From a bacterium (GTDB lineage: Bacteria; Krumholzibacteriota; Krumholzibacteria; LZORAL124-64-63), in the NCBI GenBank assembly GCA_016873405.1, contig VGXH01000021.1:1-11545 (forward strand): 11,545 nucleotides of DNA, in the 5' to 3' direction. Made by a program: the position numbers and the translations under genes. Below the pieces are notes generated by a model. The model saw nothing but the letters and a program-made list of their open reading frames with translations. It had not been told where the DNA came from and did no database searches. Of the stretch, positions 1-7,879 are shown piece after piece (position 1 is the stretch's first letter; the number at the start of each line of letters is the position of its first letter).

Positions 1-1
1 G

Positions 2-517
2 GGGGCGATCAGCGAGGAGCGCTACCTGCAGATCATCTACCAGAAGACCGCCTCGCTGATCGAGAGCTCCTGCCGGATCGGCGTCTCCTTCAACCGCCGC
101 CTGAGCGGCTGCGAGGGCGAGTTCGGCGACTTCGGCGCGCATACCGGCCGCGTCTTCCAGATCACCGACGACGTCTTCGACTACCTGGGCGACGAGCGCC
201 GGCTGGGCAAGCCCACCGGCCAGGACTGGGAGGAGGGGCGGATCACGCTGCCCCTGATCGCCGCCCGTCGCCAGGCTCCGCCCGCGGCGCGGGCGCGCCT
301 GGAGGAACTGTCGGGCCTCCGCGGTCGCCGGGAGCGGGCCGCGTGCTGGCCCGAGGTGTGCGCCTTCGTCACCGAGTACGGCGGCGTCGACTATGCCTTC
401 GCCACCGCGCGCAGGTTCGGCGAGGCCGCCAAGGAAGCGCTCGGCCCGGTCGCCTCCGGTCCCCAGAAGGACCTGCTGGCGGTCGCGGTCGAATACGTCA
501 TCAACCGGCTCAACTAG
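2..517 (+). CDS. Polyprenyl diphosphate synthase, C-terminal part (5' end outside window)
   Basis: Trans-isoprenyl diphosphate synthase, which condenses isopentenyl diphosphate onto an allylic diphosphate to make the polyprenyl chains used for quinones or the undecaprenyl-type carriers. The reading frame is open from base 2 and gives 171 residues, about half of a normal protein of some 320-350 residues; the first aspartate-rich motif lies upstream of the window. Visible are the YQKTASLIESS segment that follows the conserved KT pair, the second aspartate-rich motif FQITDDVFDY (DDxxD at 167-181), and the following GKPTGQDWEEGRITLPL block typical of this family. The C-terminal helix ends LLAVAVEYVINRLN. 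Product chain length cannot be judged without the N-terminal half. It is the first visible gene of a run continuing into rsfS only 8 bp downstream, so it is probably co-transcribed with rsfS, argS and the kinase gene. Confidence 0.93.
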   Translation, partial: GAISEERYLQIIYQKTASLIESSCRIGVSFNRRLSGCEGEFGDFGAHTGRVFQITDDVFDYLGDERRLGKPTGQDWEEGRITLPLIAARRQAPPAARARLEELSGLRGRRERAACWPEVCAFVTEYGGVDYAFATARRFGEAAKEALGPVASGPQKDLLAVAVEYVINRLN

Positions 518-525
518 GCGGCAGC

Positions 526-1032
526 ATGCAAACCGACCAGACCGTTCCCGGACCGGCGGCGTCGCCGCAGCGGAGCCTGCCCGACGACTCGCCCGCCTAC
601 GCGCTGGCCGAACGGTGCGCGTGGCACCTGCTCGAGAAGAAGCTGGACGAAGTCGTCGTGCTGGACCTGCGCGGCTGCTCGGACGTCTGCGACTTCTTCG
701 TGATCGCCTCGGGCGGCGCCGATACGCAGGTGCAGGCCGCCGCGCGGCACGCGCACGACGAGTTGGCGGCGGCCGGGCATCACGTGCATTCGGTCGAGGG
801 CCTGAACGAAGGGCGCTGGGTGCTGCTGGACTTCTTCGATGTCGTGGTGCACGTCTTCCACCAGCGCGCGCGCGACTACTTTCAGCTCGAACGGCTGTGG
901 GGCGACGCGCCGCGGCTCGACCTGGCGCCGGCGTGGTTCGCGTCGCCCGAGGTGGCGGCGCGCCAGCCGGGCCTGACCTTCGTGAGCGCCGCCCTTGGCG
1001 GGGCCGAGCGGGAGACGGGGAACCATGCTTGA
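526..1032 (+). CDS. rsfS: Ribosomal silencing factor RsfS (Iojap/DUF143 family)
   Basis: RsfS binds ribosomal protein uL14 on the large subunit and blocks joining with the small subunit, which lowers translation in stationary phase or starvation. The 168-residue product carries the family core: a VVVLDLRGCSDVCDFFVIASG strand-loop region (DLRG near residues 47-50), the VEGLNEGRWVLLDFFDVVVHVF segment, and the closing ARDYFQLERLW helix (His-109 to Trp-125). E. coli RsfS is about 105 residues; this one has roughly 25 extra residues before the core and 40 after it, rich in Ala, Pro and Gly. The ATG at 526 is chosen because it follows the upstream stop by 8 bp and the frame upstream runs inside the previous gene. 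Its ribosome site is weak, so translational coupling to the upstream gene is plausible. The last 8 bp overlap argS. Confidence 0.95.
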   Translation: MQTDQTVPGPAASPQRSLPDDSPAYALAERCAWHLLEKKLDEVVVLDLRGCSDVCDFFVIASGGADTQVQAAARHAHDELAAAGHHVHSVEGLNEGRWVLLDFFDVVVHVFHQRARDYFQLERLWGDAPRLDLAPAWFASPEVAARQPGLTFVSAALGGAERETGNHA

Positions 1033-2767
1033 GGACCTGATCAGGAAGGGCCTGCTGGCCGTGCTCGAGAAGTACGGGGTGTTCGAGGAGGACGTCGAAG
1101 TCGAACTCGAAAAGCCGCGGGACCGCGGCCACGGCGACCTGAGCACGAATGTCGCGCTCGTGCTCGGCAAGCGCCTGGGACGCCGGCCGCGCGAGCTGGC
1201 CGGCGAGATCGCGGCGGCCGCGCAGTTCCAGCGCGAGGTCGTCGAGTCGGTCGAGATCGCCGGACCCGGCTTCATCAACTTCCGCATCGCGCGGCGGCAC
1301 CAGGTCGAGCTCCTGCTGGAGACTTGGGATCCGGGCGGCGCGCTGGCGAAGATCCGCACCGCCGGCGGGAAGCGCATCAACGTCGAATTCATCAGCGCCA
1401 ACCCGACCGGACCGCTCAACGTCGTCTCGGCGCGCGCCGGCGCCTTCGGCATGACGATGGTGCGGCTGCTGGAGGCCGTGGGTTACGACGCCCATGCCGA
1501 GTACTACGTCAACGACGCCGGCCGGCAGGTGGAACTGCTCGGCCAGTCGCTGCGTGCGCGGTATCTGCAGTTGCTGGGCGAACCGGTCGCCTTTCCCGAC
1601 GAGGGCTACCACGGGCAATACCTGGAGCTGATGGCGGCCGAGTTGATGCAGCAGGACGAATCGGCCATCCGCGCCGCCGCCGGCGCCTTCAACGACGAGA
1701 GCTTCCAGCGCGTGACCGCGCCGGCGGGCTGCGCGGATGACTGGCGCCGCCTGCCGGAGTACGAGTCGGTGCGCTGCTTCTCGAAGTACGCGCTGATGAA
1801 GATCCTCGGCTGGCAGCGCGAGACCTGCCGCCGGTTCGGGCTGCGCTTCGACACCTGGTACTTCGAGTCGGAGCTGCACGAGACCCGGCGCCTCGAGCGC
1901 GCGCTGGAACGCCTCCGCAAGCTGGAGGCCGTCTACGACGAGGACGGCGCCGTCTGGTTCAAGTCGACGACGCACGACGACGAGAAGGACCGCGTGCTGG
2001 TGCGGGCGGACGGCCGGCCGACCTACTTCCTGGCCGACATCGCCTACCACTACCACAAGTTCCAGCGCGGCTTCGAGCACGCGATCGACTTCTGGGGCCC
2101 GGATCACCACGGCTACATCAGCCGCATGCAGGGGGCGATGACCTCGCTCGGCATCGAGGAGGGCTGGCTGGAGGTGCAGATCCTGCAGCACGTGACCTTC
2201 CTGGAGGGCGGCCAGCCCATCAAGATGTCCAAGCGCGCGGGCTCGTTCGTGACGATGGATGCCCTGATCGACGAGGTGGGCGCCGACGTCACCAAGTACA
2301 TCTTCCTGACCCGCCGGCCGAACAGCCACCTGGACTTCGATCTGGACCTGGCCAAGGACCAGACCGAGAAGAACCCGGTGCTGAAGGTGAAGTACGCCCA
2401 CGCGCGCATCTGCTCGCTGCTGAACGAGGCGACCGCCCGCGGCATCGACGCGGGCGAGCCGGAGGCGGCCACCCTGGCGCACCTCGAGCACGAGGCGGAA
2501 TGGGCGCTCGTGGCCGAGCTGATCCGCCTGCCGCGGGTGATCGTCTCGGCGGCCTGGGCGCGCGAGCCGCACCGCCTGACCGTCTACGCGGACGAGATCG
2601 CGGCGCTCTACAACGAGTTCTACACGAAGTGCAAGCGGATCCTGGAGCAGCCCGGGGAGCGGCGGCGTTCGCAGCTGCAGCTCAGCCTGGTGACGCGGCA
2701 TGTGATCCGCGTGCTGCTGGACCTGATCGGCGTCGAGGCGCCCGAGAAGATGGAAAAGAGGGACTGA
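1025..2767 (+). CDS. argS: Arginyl-tRNA synthetase (class Ia) with altered HIGH motif
   Basis: Charges tRNA-Arg with arginine in the cytoplasm. The 580-residue length is normal. Domains in order: an N-terminal Add-1-like domain (about 1-115, with RGHGDLSTNVAL), the Rossmann catalytic core (from VEFISANPTGPL through EYYVNDAGRQVELLGQSL), a KMSKR loop at residues 400-404 followed by SHLDFDLDLAK, and a DALR anticodon-binding domain from KYAHARICSLL to the C-terminus (VLLDLIGVEAPEKM). The class I HIGH position, normally HVGH or HLGH, reads N-V-V-S at residues 132-135 (bases 1418-1429), while everything around it is conserved. The start at 1025 follows GGAG (1011-1014) and begins MLEDLIRKG as in other ArgRS; it overlaps the rsfS stop by 8 bp, suggesting coupled translation. 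An in-frame upstream ATG at 995 has no better support. The kinase gene begins 1 bp after the stop. Confidence 0.97.
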   Translation: MLEDLIRKGLLAVLEKYGVFEEDVEVELEKPRDRGHGDLSTNVALVLGKRLGRRPRELAGEIAAAAQFQREVVESVEIAGPGFINFRIARRHQVELLLETWDPGGALAKIRTAGGKRINVEFISANPTGPLNVVSARAGAFGMTMVRLLEAVGYDAHAEYYVNDAGRQVELLGQSLRARYLQLLGEPVAFPDEGYHGQYLELMAAELMQQDESAIRAAAGAFNDESFQRVTAPAGCADDWRRLPEYESVRCFSKYALMKILGWQRETCRRFGLRFDTWYFESELHETRRLERALERLRKLEAVYDEDGAVWFKSTTHDDEKDRVLVRADGRPTYFLADIAYHYHKFQRGFEHAIDFWGPDHHGYISRMQGAMTSLGIEEGWLEVQILQHVTFLEGGQPIKMSKRAGSFVTMDALIDEVGADVTKYIFLTRRPNSHLDFDLDLAKDQTEKNPVLKVKYAHARICSLLNEATARGIDAGEPEAATLAHLEHEAEWALVAELIRLPRVIVSAAWAREPHRLTVYADEIAALYNEFYTKCKRILEQPGERRRSQLQLSLVTRHVIRVLLDLIGVEAPEKMEKRD

Positions 2768-2768
2768 G

Positions 2769-3674
2769 ATGTCGATCGTGGTGGTGGGATCGGTCGCCTA
2801 CGACACCGTCGAGACGCCCCGCGAGCGGCGCGAGCGCCAGCTCGGCGGCAGCGCCAGCTTCTTCGCCGTCGCCGCCCGCGGTCGCGGGCCCGTCCGCTGC
2901 GTGGGCGTGGTCGGCGACGACTTCCGGGACGAGGACCTGGCGCTGCTCGGTCGCCACGCGGACATCGCCGGCATCGCCCGCGTGCCCGGCCGCAGCTTCC
3001 ACTGGTCGGGGCGATACCACGCGGACCTGATCGAGCGCGACACGCTGGCGACGGAGCTGGGCGTGTTCGCCGACTTCCGGCCCGAGATCCCCGCCGCCTG
3101 GCGCGACGCCGAGTACCTGTTCCTGGCCAACATCCACCCGGGACTGCAGGCCGGCGTGCTGGACCTGATGCGCGGGCCGCGGCTCGTGGCGCTCGACACC
3201 ATGAACCTCTGGATCGAGACGACGCCCGAACTGCTGCGCGCCATCCTGCGGCGCGTGGACGTGCTGCTGGTCAACGAGGGCGAGGCGCGCCTGCTGACCG
3301 GACAGCGCAGCCTCGGCCGCGCCGCCGCTGCGATCGCGGCGATGGGCCCCTCGCGGATCGTCGTCAAGAAGGGCGAGCACGGCGCGCTGTTCTTCGGCCG
3401 CGAGTCCGTGCTGGCGGTGCCGGCGCTGATCCTCGACGATGTGATCGATCCGACCGGCGCGGGGGACTGCTTCGCCGGCGGCTTCATGGGCTCCCTCGCG
3501 CTGGCGGGCGTCGGGCGCGACGACCCGGACGCCGCCTTCCGGCGGGCGATGCTCGACGGCACGGTGACCGCCAGCTTCTGCCCGGAGGGCTTCAGCGTGG
3601 AGGGCCTGCTTCGGGCCGACGACGCAGCCCACGAGCGCCGGCTCGGCGCGCTGCGCGCGATGATGTGCCCCTGA
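2769..3674 (+). CDS. PfkB/ribokinase-family sugar or nucleoside kinase
   Basis: Predicted ATP-dependent kinase of the PfkB (ribokinase) fold, 301 residues. Seen: N-terminal strand SIVVVGSVAYDTVETP, a glycine-rich GGSASFFAVAA segment leading to VGVVGDDF (family signature 1 region), VNEGEARLLTG, KKGEHGALFF, and signature 2 DPTGAGDCFAGGF with the catalytic aspartate at residue 233 (GAGD 230-233). From memory the protein belongs to a widespread bacterial subgroup with the GGSA(S/T)(Y/F)F, SGRYH and LDTMNLWIE style of motifs, whose substrate is not known to me; adenosine or a sugar are both possible. It starts 1 bp after the argS stop with GAGGGA at 2758-2763, so it is the last gene of the polyprenyl synthase-rsfS-argS operon. 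No strong intrinsic terminator follows; only a short CCCC/GGGG dyad spans the stop. Confidence 0.92.
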   Translation: MSIVVVGSVAYDTVETPRERRERQLGGSASFFAVAARGRGPVRCVGVVGDDFRDEDLALLGRHADIAGIARVPGRSFHWSGRYHADLIERDTLATELGVFADFRPEIPAAWRDAEYLFLANIHPGLQAGVLDLMRGPRLVALDTMNLWIETTPELLRAILRRVDVLLVNEGEARLLTGQRSLGRAAAAIAAMGPSRIVVKKGEHGALFFGRESVLAVPALILDDVIDPTGAGDCFAGGFMGSLALAGVGRDDPDAAFRRAMLDGTVTASFCPEGFSVEGLLRADDAAHERRLGALRAMMCP

Positions 3675-3705
3675 GGGGCGGTCCCCCGTCCGGAGCCGGG
3701 CGGCG

Positions 3706-3725
3706 GCGCGGCGCGGCGCGGCGCG
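3706..3725. repeat. Short tandem repeat, (GCGCG) x4
   Basis: Four perfect back-to-back copies of a 5-bp unit lie in the gap between the PfkB-family kinase gene and the next gene. The surrounding sequence is extremely GC-rich. No function is visible; it may be a site of slippage. It is the main recognisable structure in 3675-3780. Confidence 0.7.
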
Positions 3726-3783
3726 CCTGCGGAGGCGACGCGCCCGCGCTACCCCTTGCCGTTTCGTCAGATGGGAAACCGGG

Positions 3784-3812
3784 TTGTGGGAAGATTAGCG
3801 GTGTGGTAAGAT
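3784..3812 (+). promoter_or_regulatory. Candidate sigma-70 promoter for the two-domain hypothetical gene
   Basis: A TTGTGG -35-like hexamer (3784-3789, 3 of 6 consensus) is separated by exactly 17 bp from TAAGAT (3807-3812, 4 of 6). The stretch around it (3756-3812) is the least GC-rich part of this gap. Predicted transcription start is near 3819, leaving a leader of about 45 nt that contains GGAG at 3852-3855 before the TTG start. This is inference from hexamer match and spacing only. Confidence 0.4.
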
Positions 3813-3863
3813 CCGCCGGGACCAGCGATCCTTGCGTACCCCCAGCCCCGCGGAGCATCCGAC

Positions 3864-4721
3864 TTGGAGTGGGAGCCGAACGAGCGTGACGCCTGGGTGC
3901 ACGACGCCCAACGCTGGATCGCGCAGATCAAGGGCGTGCTTCAGTGCAAGATCGACCTGGACGAGCAGGGCGAGATCGCCGGCGTCCATGTCGTGGCGGG
4001 AATGGACCGCGACCCGCGGTTGATCGTGCGCGACGTCGAGAGCCTGCTGAAGGCCCGCCTGCAGATGGACGTCTACTACAAGAAGATCGGCGTCGTGCAG
4101 GTGGTCGACGGCCCGCGCCCGCCCGCCGGCCCGCCGGGCTCCGGCGCGCCTGAGCCGCCGATGGACCCCTCGGCGCTCGGTTCGACGATGCCGCCGGCGA
4201 CGGGCGTCACCTTCCTGCCGCCTCGGGCGGGGACGACGCCCCTGACCGCGGCCGCCGTGCCGGCAACCCCCGCCGAACCGCCCGCGCCCGCGGTGCTGGT
4301 CGCGCAGGACGCTTTTCCCCGCCCGATCTGCCGCGGCGTGAGCCTGCTCAGTTCGGACCACTCGGTCCGCGCCGAGGTGGTTCTGGCGGCCGGGGGCCGC
4401 GAAGCCGCCGGCGCGGCCGAGGCCGCCGGCCATGCCGATGCCGATCTGCTCTGCATCGCGCGGGCGACGCTCGAGGCCGCGGGCCTGCTGCTCGCCCTGC
4501 CGGTCCTGCTGCACCTGCGCGAGGCGCGGCTCGACACGGTGGGTGGCCAGGCGACGGTTCTCGCGGCCGTGGACCTGGTCGAGTCCCGCCGCACCGAGAC
4601 GCTGCTGGGAGCCTGCGCGTTGCGCCACAATCGCCAGCAGGCTGTCGTCCACGCGGTGCTGGACGCGCTCAATCGGCGCCTGGGCCTGTACGCCGTGCGC
4701 GAGGACGAGGCGACCGCCTGA
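3864..4721 (+). CDS. Two-domain protein of unknown function, LeuA-allosteric-like C-terminal domain
   Basis: I do not recognise a named family. The 285-residue product has a soluble N-terminal domain (about 1-77) with WVHDAQRWIAQIKGVLQCK, a beta hairpin, and IVRDVESLLKARLQMDVYYK; a low-complexity Pro/Ala/Gly linker (about 78-150); and a C-terminal domain (about 150-285). That last domain has a strand-helix layout ending in QAVVHAVLDALNRRLG. Its pattern of a Gly/Ala-rich helix, then VGGQATVLAAVDLV, then a G-x-C-x-L turn and an A-x-LDALN helix recalls the regulatory (dimer) domain of 2-isopropylmalate synthase; this is an inference from pattern only. No signal peptide or membrane segment is seen. 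The TTG start is preferred because GGAG lies 8 nt upstream, the frame is closed by TAA at 3807, and no in-frame ATG or GTG lies between. It has its own candidate promoter, and purM follows after 220 bp. Confidence 0.78.
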   Translation: MEWEPNERDAWVHDAQRWIAQIKGVLQCKIDLDEQGEIAGVHVVAGMDRDPRLIVRDVESLLKARLQMDVYYKKIGVVQVVDGPRPPAGPPGSGAPEPPMDPSALGSTMPPATGVTFLPPRAGTTPLTAAAVPATPAEPPAPAVLVAQDAFPRPICRGVSLLSSDHSVRAEVVLAAGGREAAGAAEAAGHADADLLCIARATLEAAGLLLALPVLLHLREARLDTVGGQATVLAAVDLVESRRTETLLGACALRHNRQQAVVHAVLDALNRRLGLYAVREDEATA

Positions 4722-4729
4722 CCGGATCC

Positions 4730-4834
4730 GCGTCAGGAGGCACAGCGCCAGAAGGCGCCGTGCCAGAAGGCGCCGCGCCAGGAGCCGCCACGCCAGGTGC
4801 CGCCACGCCAGGAGCCGCCACGCCAGGTGCCGCC
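4730..4834. repeat. 15-bp tandem repeat, six copies plus one degenerate copy
   Basis: Six contiguous 15-bp units occupy 4745-4834, with a form close to ACGCCAGGAGCCGCC. Units 1-2 carry AGAAGGCGCC. Units 3-6 alternate between AGGAGCCGCC and AGGTGCCGCC, so units 3-4 and 5-6 also form a 30-bp higher-order duplication. A decayed seventh copy (4730-4744) precedes them just after the stop of the upstream gene. The array ends exactly where the -35 box of the purM promoter begins. Because the unit is a multiple of three, frames through it stay open and encode pentapeptide repeats, but I see no gene there. Confidence 0.93.
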
Positions 4835-4863
4835 TTGAACCGCCGGCCGGGGGATCCTATCAT
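4835..4863 (+). promoter_or_regulatory. Sigma-70-type promoter of purM
   Basis: TTGAAC (4835-4840, 4 of 6) and TATCAT (4858-4863, 5 of 6) are separated by the optimal 17 bp. The start site would be near 4870, giving a leader of about 72 nt before purM. The -10 box is embedded in a dyad, GGGGAT at 4850-4855 and ATCCCC at 4862-4867, which could be an operator or chance. In such GC-rich DNA this is one of the better matches in the window. Confidence 0.6.
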
Positions 4864-4941
4864 CCCCGCGCCGGCGTTCCCGTCCCCGGCCGGAGCCAGG
4901 ACCGCCGCCCGCGCACTCGTGACTGCCCCGAAAGGACCGCC

Positions 4942-5967
4942 ATGAAGTACGCCGACAGCGGGGTCGACATCGACGCCGCCACGCGCGCGCTGGCCCGCAG
5001 CCGCGAGCACGTGCGCTCGACCTGGGACGCCCGCGTCCGCAACGAGATCGGCGCCTTCGGCGGCCTGTTCCAGCCGGCGCCGGGCGAGCCCCTGCTGGTG
5101 GCCAGCGTCGACGGCGTCGGCACCAAGGTGATGGTGGCCGTCCAGGCCGGGCGCTACGACACGGTGGGGCAGGACCTGGTCAACCACTGCGTCGACGACA
5201 TCCTGGTGCAGGGCGCCGAGCCGCTCTTCTTCCTGGACTACTTCGCGACTGCAAGACTGGACGAAGCGGTGCTGCCGCAGGTGCTGGCCGGCTTCGCCCA
5301 GGCTTGCCGCGAGAACGGCTGCGCGCTGCTGGGCGGCGAGACGGCGGAGATGCCCGGCGTCTACCGGGACGGCGAGTTCGACCTGGCCGGCACCATCGTC
5401 GGCCGCGTGCTGCCCGAGCACGTGATCGACGGCAGCGCGATGCGCGCCGGCGACCGCGTCTGGGGCCTGCCCAGCACCGGCCTGCACACCAACGGCTACT
5501 CGCTGGCGCGCAAGGCGCTGTTCGAGCGCGGCGGGCTGTCGGTGGCCGACAGGCCCGCGCAGCTCGGGGGCGCGAGCGTGGGCGAGGCGCTGCTCGCGGT
5601 GCACCGCAGCTACCTGCCGCACGTGCGCGCCATCTGGGACGCCTGCGGCCGGCCCGCCGTGCGCGCGCTGGCGCACATCACCGGCGGCGGCTTTCCCGAC
5701 AACATCCCGCGCGTGGTGCCGGACGGCCTGTGCGTCCACGTCGACCCTGCGGCGTGGGCGCCGCTGCCGATCTTCCGCCTCATCGCCGAGCTGGGGCAGG
5801 TCTCCGAGCCCGAGATGTACCGCGTCTTCAACATGGGCATCGGGATGGTGGTGGTCACCCCGCCGGACTGCGACCTGGGGGGCGTGCCCGGCCTGGACGC
5901 CGTGCTGATCGGCGAGGTGAAGCCGGGCGCGCGCAAGGTCGCGTTGCCCTGGCCGGCCGACGGCTGA
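4942..5967 (+). CDS. purM: Phosphoribosylformylglycinamidine cyclo-ligase (AIR synthetase)
   Basis: Catalyses ATP-dependent ring closure of FGAM to aminoimidazole ribonucleotide in de novo purine synthesis. The 341 residues match the usual length (about 345 in E. coli). Family motifs run in order: YADSGVDIDAA at the N-terminus, the SVDGVGTKVMVA nucleotide-binding segment, VDDILVQGAEPLFFLDY, LLGGETAEMPGVY (residues about 129-141), GLPSTGLHTNGYSLAR, the HITGGGFPDNIPRV loop, and EMYRVFNMGIGMVVV. All expected motifs are present and it should be active. The ATG at 4942 is supported by AAAGGA at 4931-4936 and by the conserved start MKYADSGVDI. The same frame stays open far upstream (to about 4432) through the tandem repeat and the previous gene, but that extension is not part of the family. 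It stands alone behind its own promoter; purN lies about 4 kb downstream in another unit. Confidence 0.97.
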   Translation: MKYADSGVDIDAATRALARSREHVRSTWDARVRNEIGAFGGLFQPAPGEPLLVASVDGVGTKVMVAVQAGRYDTVGQDLVNHCVDDILVQGAEPLFFLDYFATARLDEAVLPQVLAGFAQACRENGCALLGGETAEMPGVYRDGEFDLAGTIVGRVLPEHVIDGSAMRAGDRVWGLPSTGLHTNGYSLARKALFERGGLSVADRPAQLGGASVGEALLAVHRSYLPHVRAIWDACGRPAVRALAHITGGGFPDNIPRVVPDGLCVHVDPAAWAPLPIFRLIAELGQVSEPEMYRVFNMGIGMVVVTPPDCDLGGVPGLDAVLIGEVKPGARKVALPWPADG

Positions 5968-6006
5968 GCGCGGGGTCCCGGTCGGAACGCAAGACCCGCC
6001 AATCCT

Positions 6007-6022
6007 CCGGCGGCGCCGCCGG
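6007..6022. repeat. 16-bp perfect palindrome downstream of purM
   Basis: CCGGCGGCGCCGCCGG is fully self-complementary and lies 40 bp after the purM stop. It has no T-run after it, so a classical terminator is unlikely. It could be a protein-binding site or simply a product of extreme GC content. Confidence 0.5.
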
Positions 6023-6028
6023 CGCCGT

Positions 6029-6084
6029 GCGTGTCCCGCCCGCGCCGCGGGCCGCGGGCTCGCCGCGGCACAGGCGGGACACGC
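6029..6084. promoter_or_regulatory. 12-bp perfect inverted repeat, possible activator site or terminator hairpin
   Basis: GCGTGTCCCGCC (6029-6040) is matched perfectly by its reverse complement GGCGGGACACGC (6073-6084), with a 32-nt GC-rich spacer that can itself fold. It lies about 85-140 bp upstream of the candidate -24 element at 6168, the distance range at which enhancer-binding proteins act on sigma-54 promoters, and about 60-115 bp after the purM stop. A hairpin ending the purM transcript is the alternative, although no U-tract follows. Confidence 0.5.
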
Positions 6085-6167
6085 GTCATCCCCGAACACG
6101 CCTGGGCGCCGCCCGAAGTCCCCTTCCGCCAGCTTCTTGCTCGTCGACGGCGGTGACCGCGGGCGGG

Positions 6168-6181
6168 GGCACGACTCCTGC
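6168..6181 (+). promoter_or_regulatory. Candidate sigma-54 (-24/-12) promoter
   Basis: GGCACG at 6168-6173, four spacer bases, then CTGC at 6178-6181 reproduces the required GG-N10-GC spacing and most of the consensus TGGCACG-N4-TTGC; the leading T and the first T of TTGC are replaced. The predicted start is near 6193, 26 nt before the ATG of a sigma-54 activator gene and just ahead of its ribosome site. GG-N10-GC alone is common in GC-rich DNA, so the full GGCACG half is the main support. Confidence 0.4.
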
Positions 6182-6218
6182 CCCGGGCCGGGCCGTACCC
6201 CACCCGACGGGAGGAGCG

Positions 6219-7802
<1,584 letters not shown>

Positions 7803-7827
7803 CGCGGCGCGGCGGCCCCGCGCTCGC

Positions 7828-7857
7828 TGGACAGGGACGCGCGCGCGTGGTTATGTT
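7828..7857 (+). promoter_or_regulatory. Candidate sigma-70 promoter giving a leaderless lnt mRNA
   Basis: TGGACA (7828-7833, 5 of 6 to the -35 consensus) and TATGTT (7852-7857, 4 of 6 to the -10) are 18 bp apart. The expected start, about 7 nt after the -10, falls on the A of the lnt ATG at 7864. No Shine-Dalgarno sequence precedes that ATG at a usable distance, which fits a leaderless transcript. Confidence 0.45.
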
Positions 7858-7879
7858 CCGCGCATGCGCGTCCCTGTCC
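7829..7879. promoter_or_regulatory. 14-bp perfect inverted repeat spanning the lnt start
   Basis: GGACAGGGACGCGC (7829-7842) and GCGCGTCCCTGTCC (7866-7879) are perfect reverse complements around a 23-nt loop that holds the -10-like box and most of the lnt ATG. On read-through RNA from the activator gene it would form a strong hairpin at the translation start. On DNA it is a dyad overlapping the -35 and the first codons, where a repressor could bind. Confidence 0.6.

Noticed and set aside
3668..3687. CCCC-TGA-GGGG and GGGG-CGGT-CCCC short dyads as a terminator after the kinase gene
   Set aside because: Stems are only four pairs and no T-run follows; not enough to call a terminator.
4745..4834. 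The tandem repeat as a CRISPR array
   Set aside because: Units are 15 bp, directly adjacent with no unique spacers, and no cas genes are present.
4432..4941. Upstream in-frame extension of PurM through the tandem repeat
   Set aside because: PurM proteins start at the YADSGVDI region; the extension is Arg-rich shadow sequence of the previous gene.
4760..4945. 61-residue ORF with Ala-Ala-Thr-Pro-Gly repeats that ends overlapping the purM ATG
   Set aside because: It is a translation of the 15-bp tandem repeat; the GTG start has no ribosome site at a usable distance, and the purM promoter lies inside it.
5304..6218. Upstream in-frame extension of the sigma-54 activator
   Set aside because: It overlaps purM in another frame and is Arg/Ala-rich; the ATG at 6219 has a strong ribosome site.
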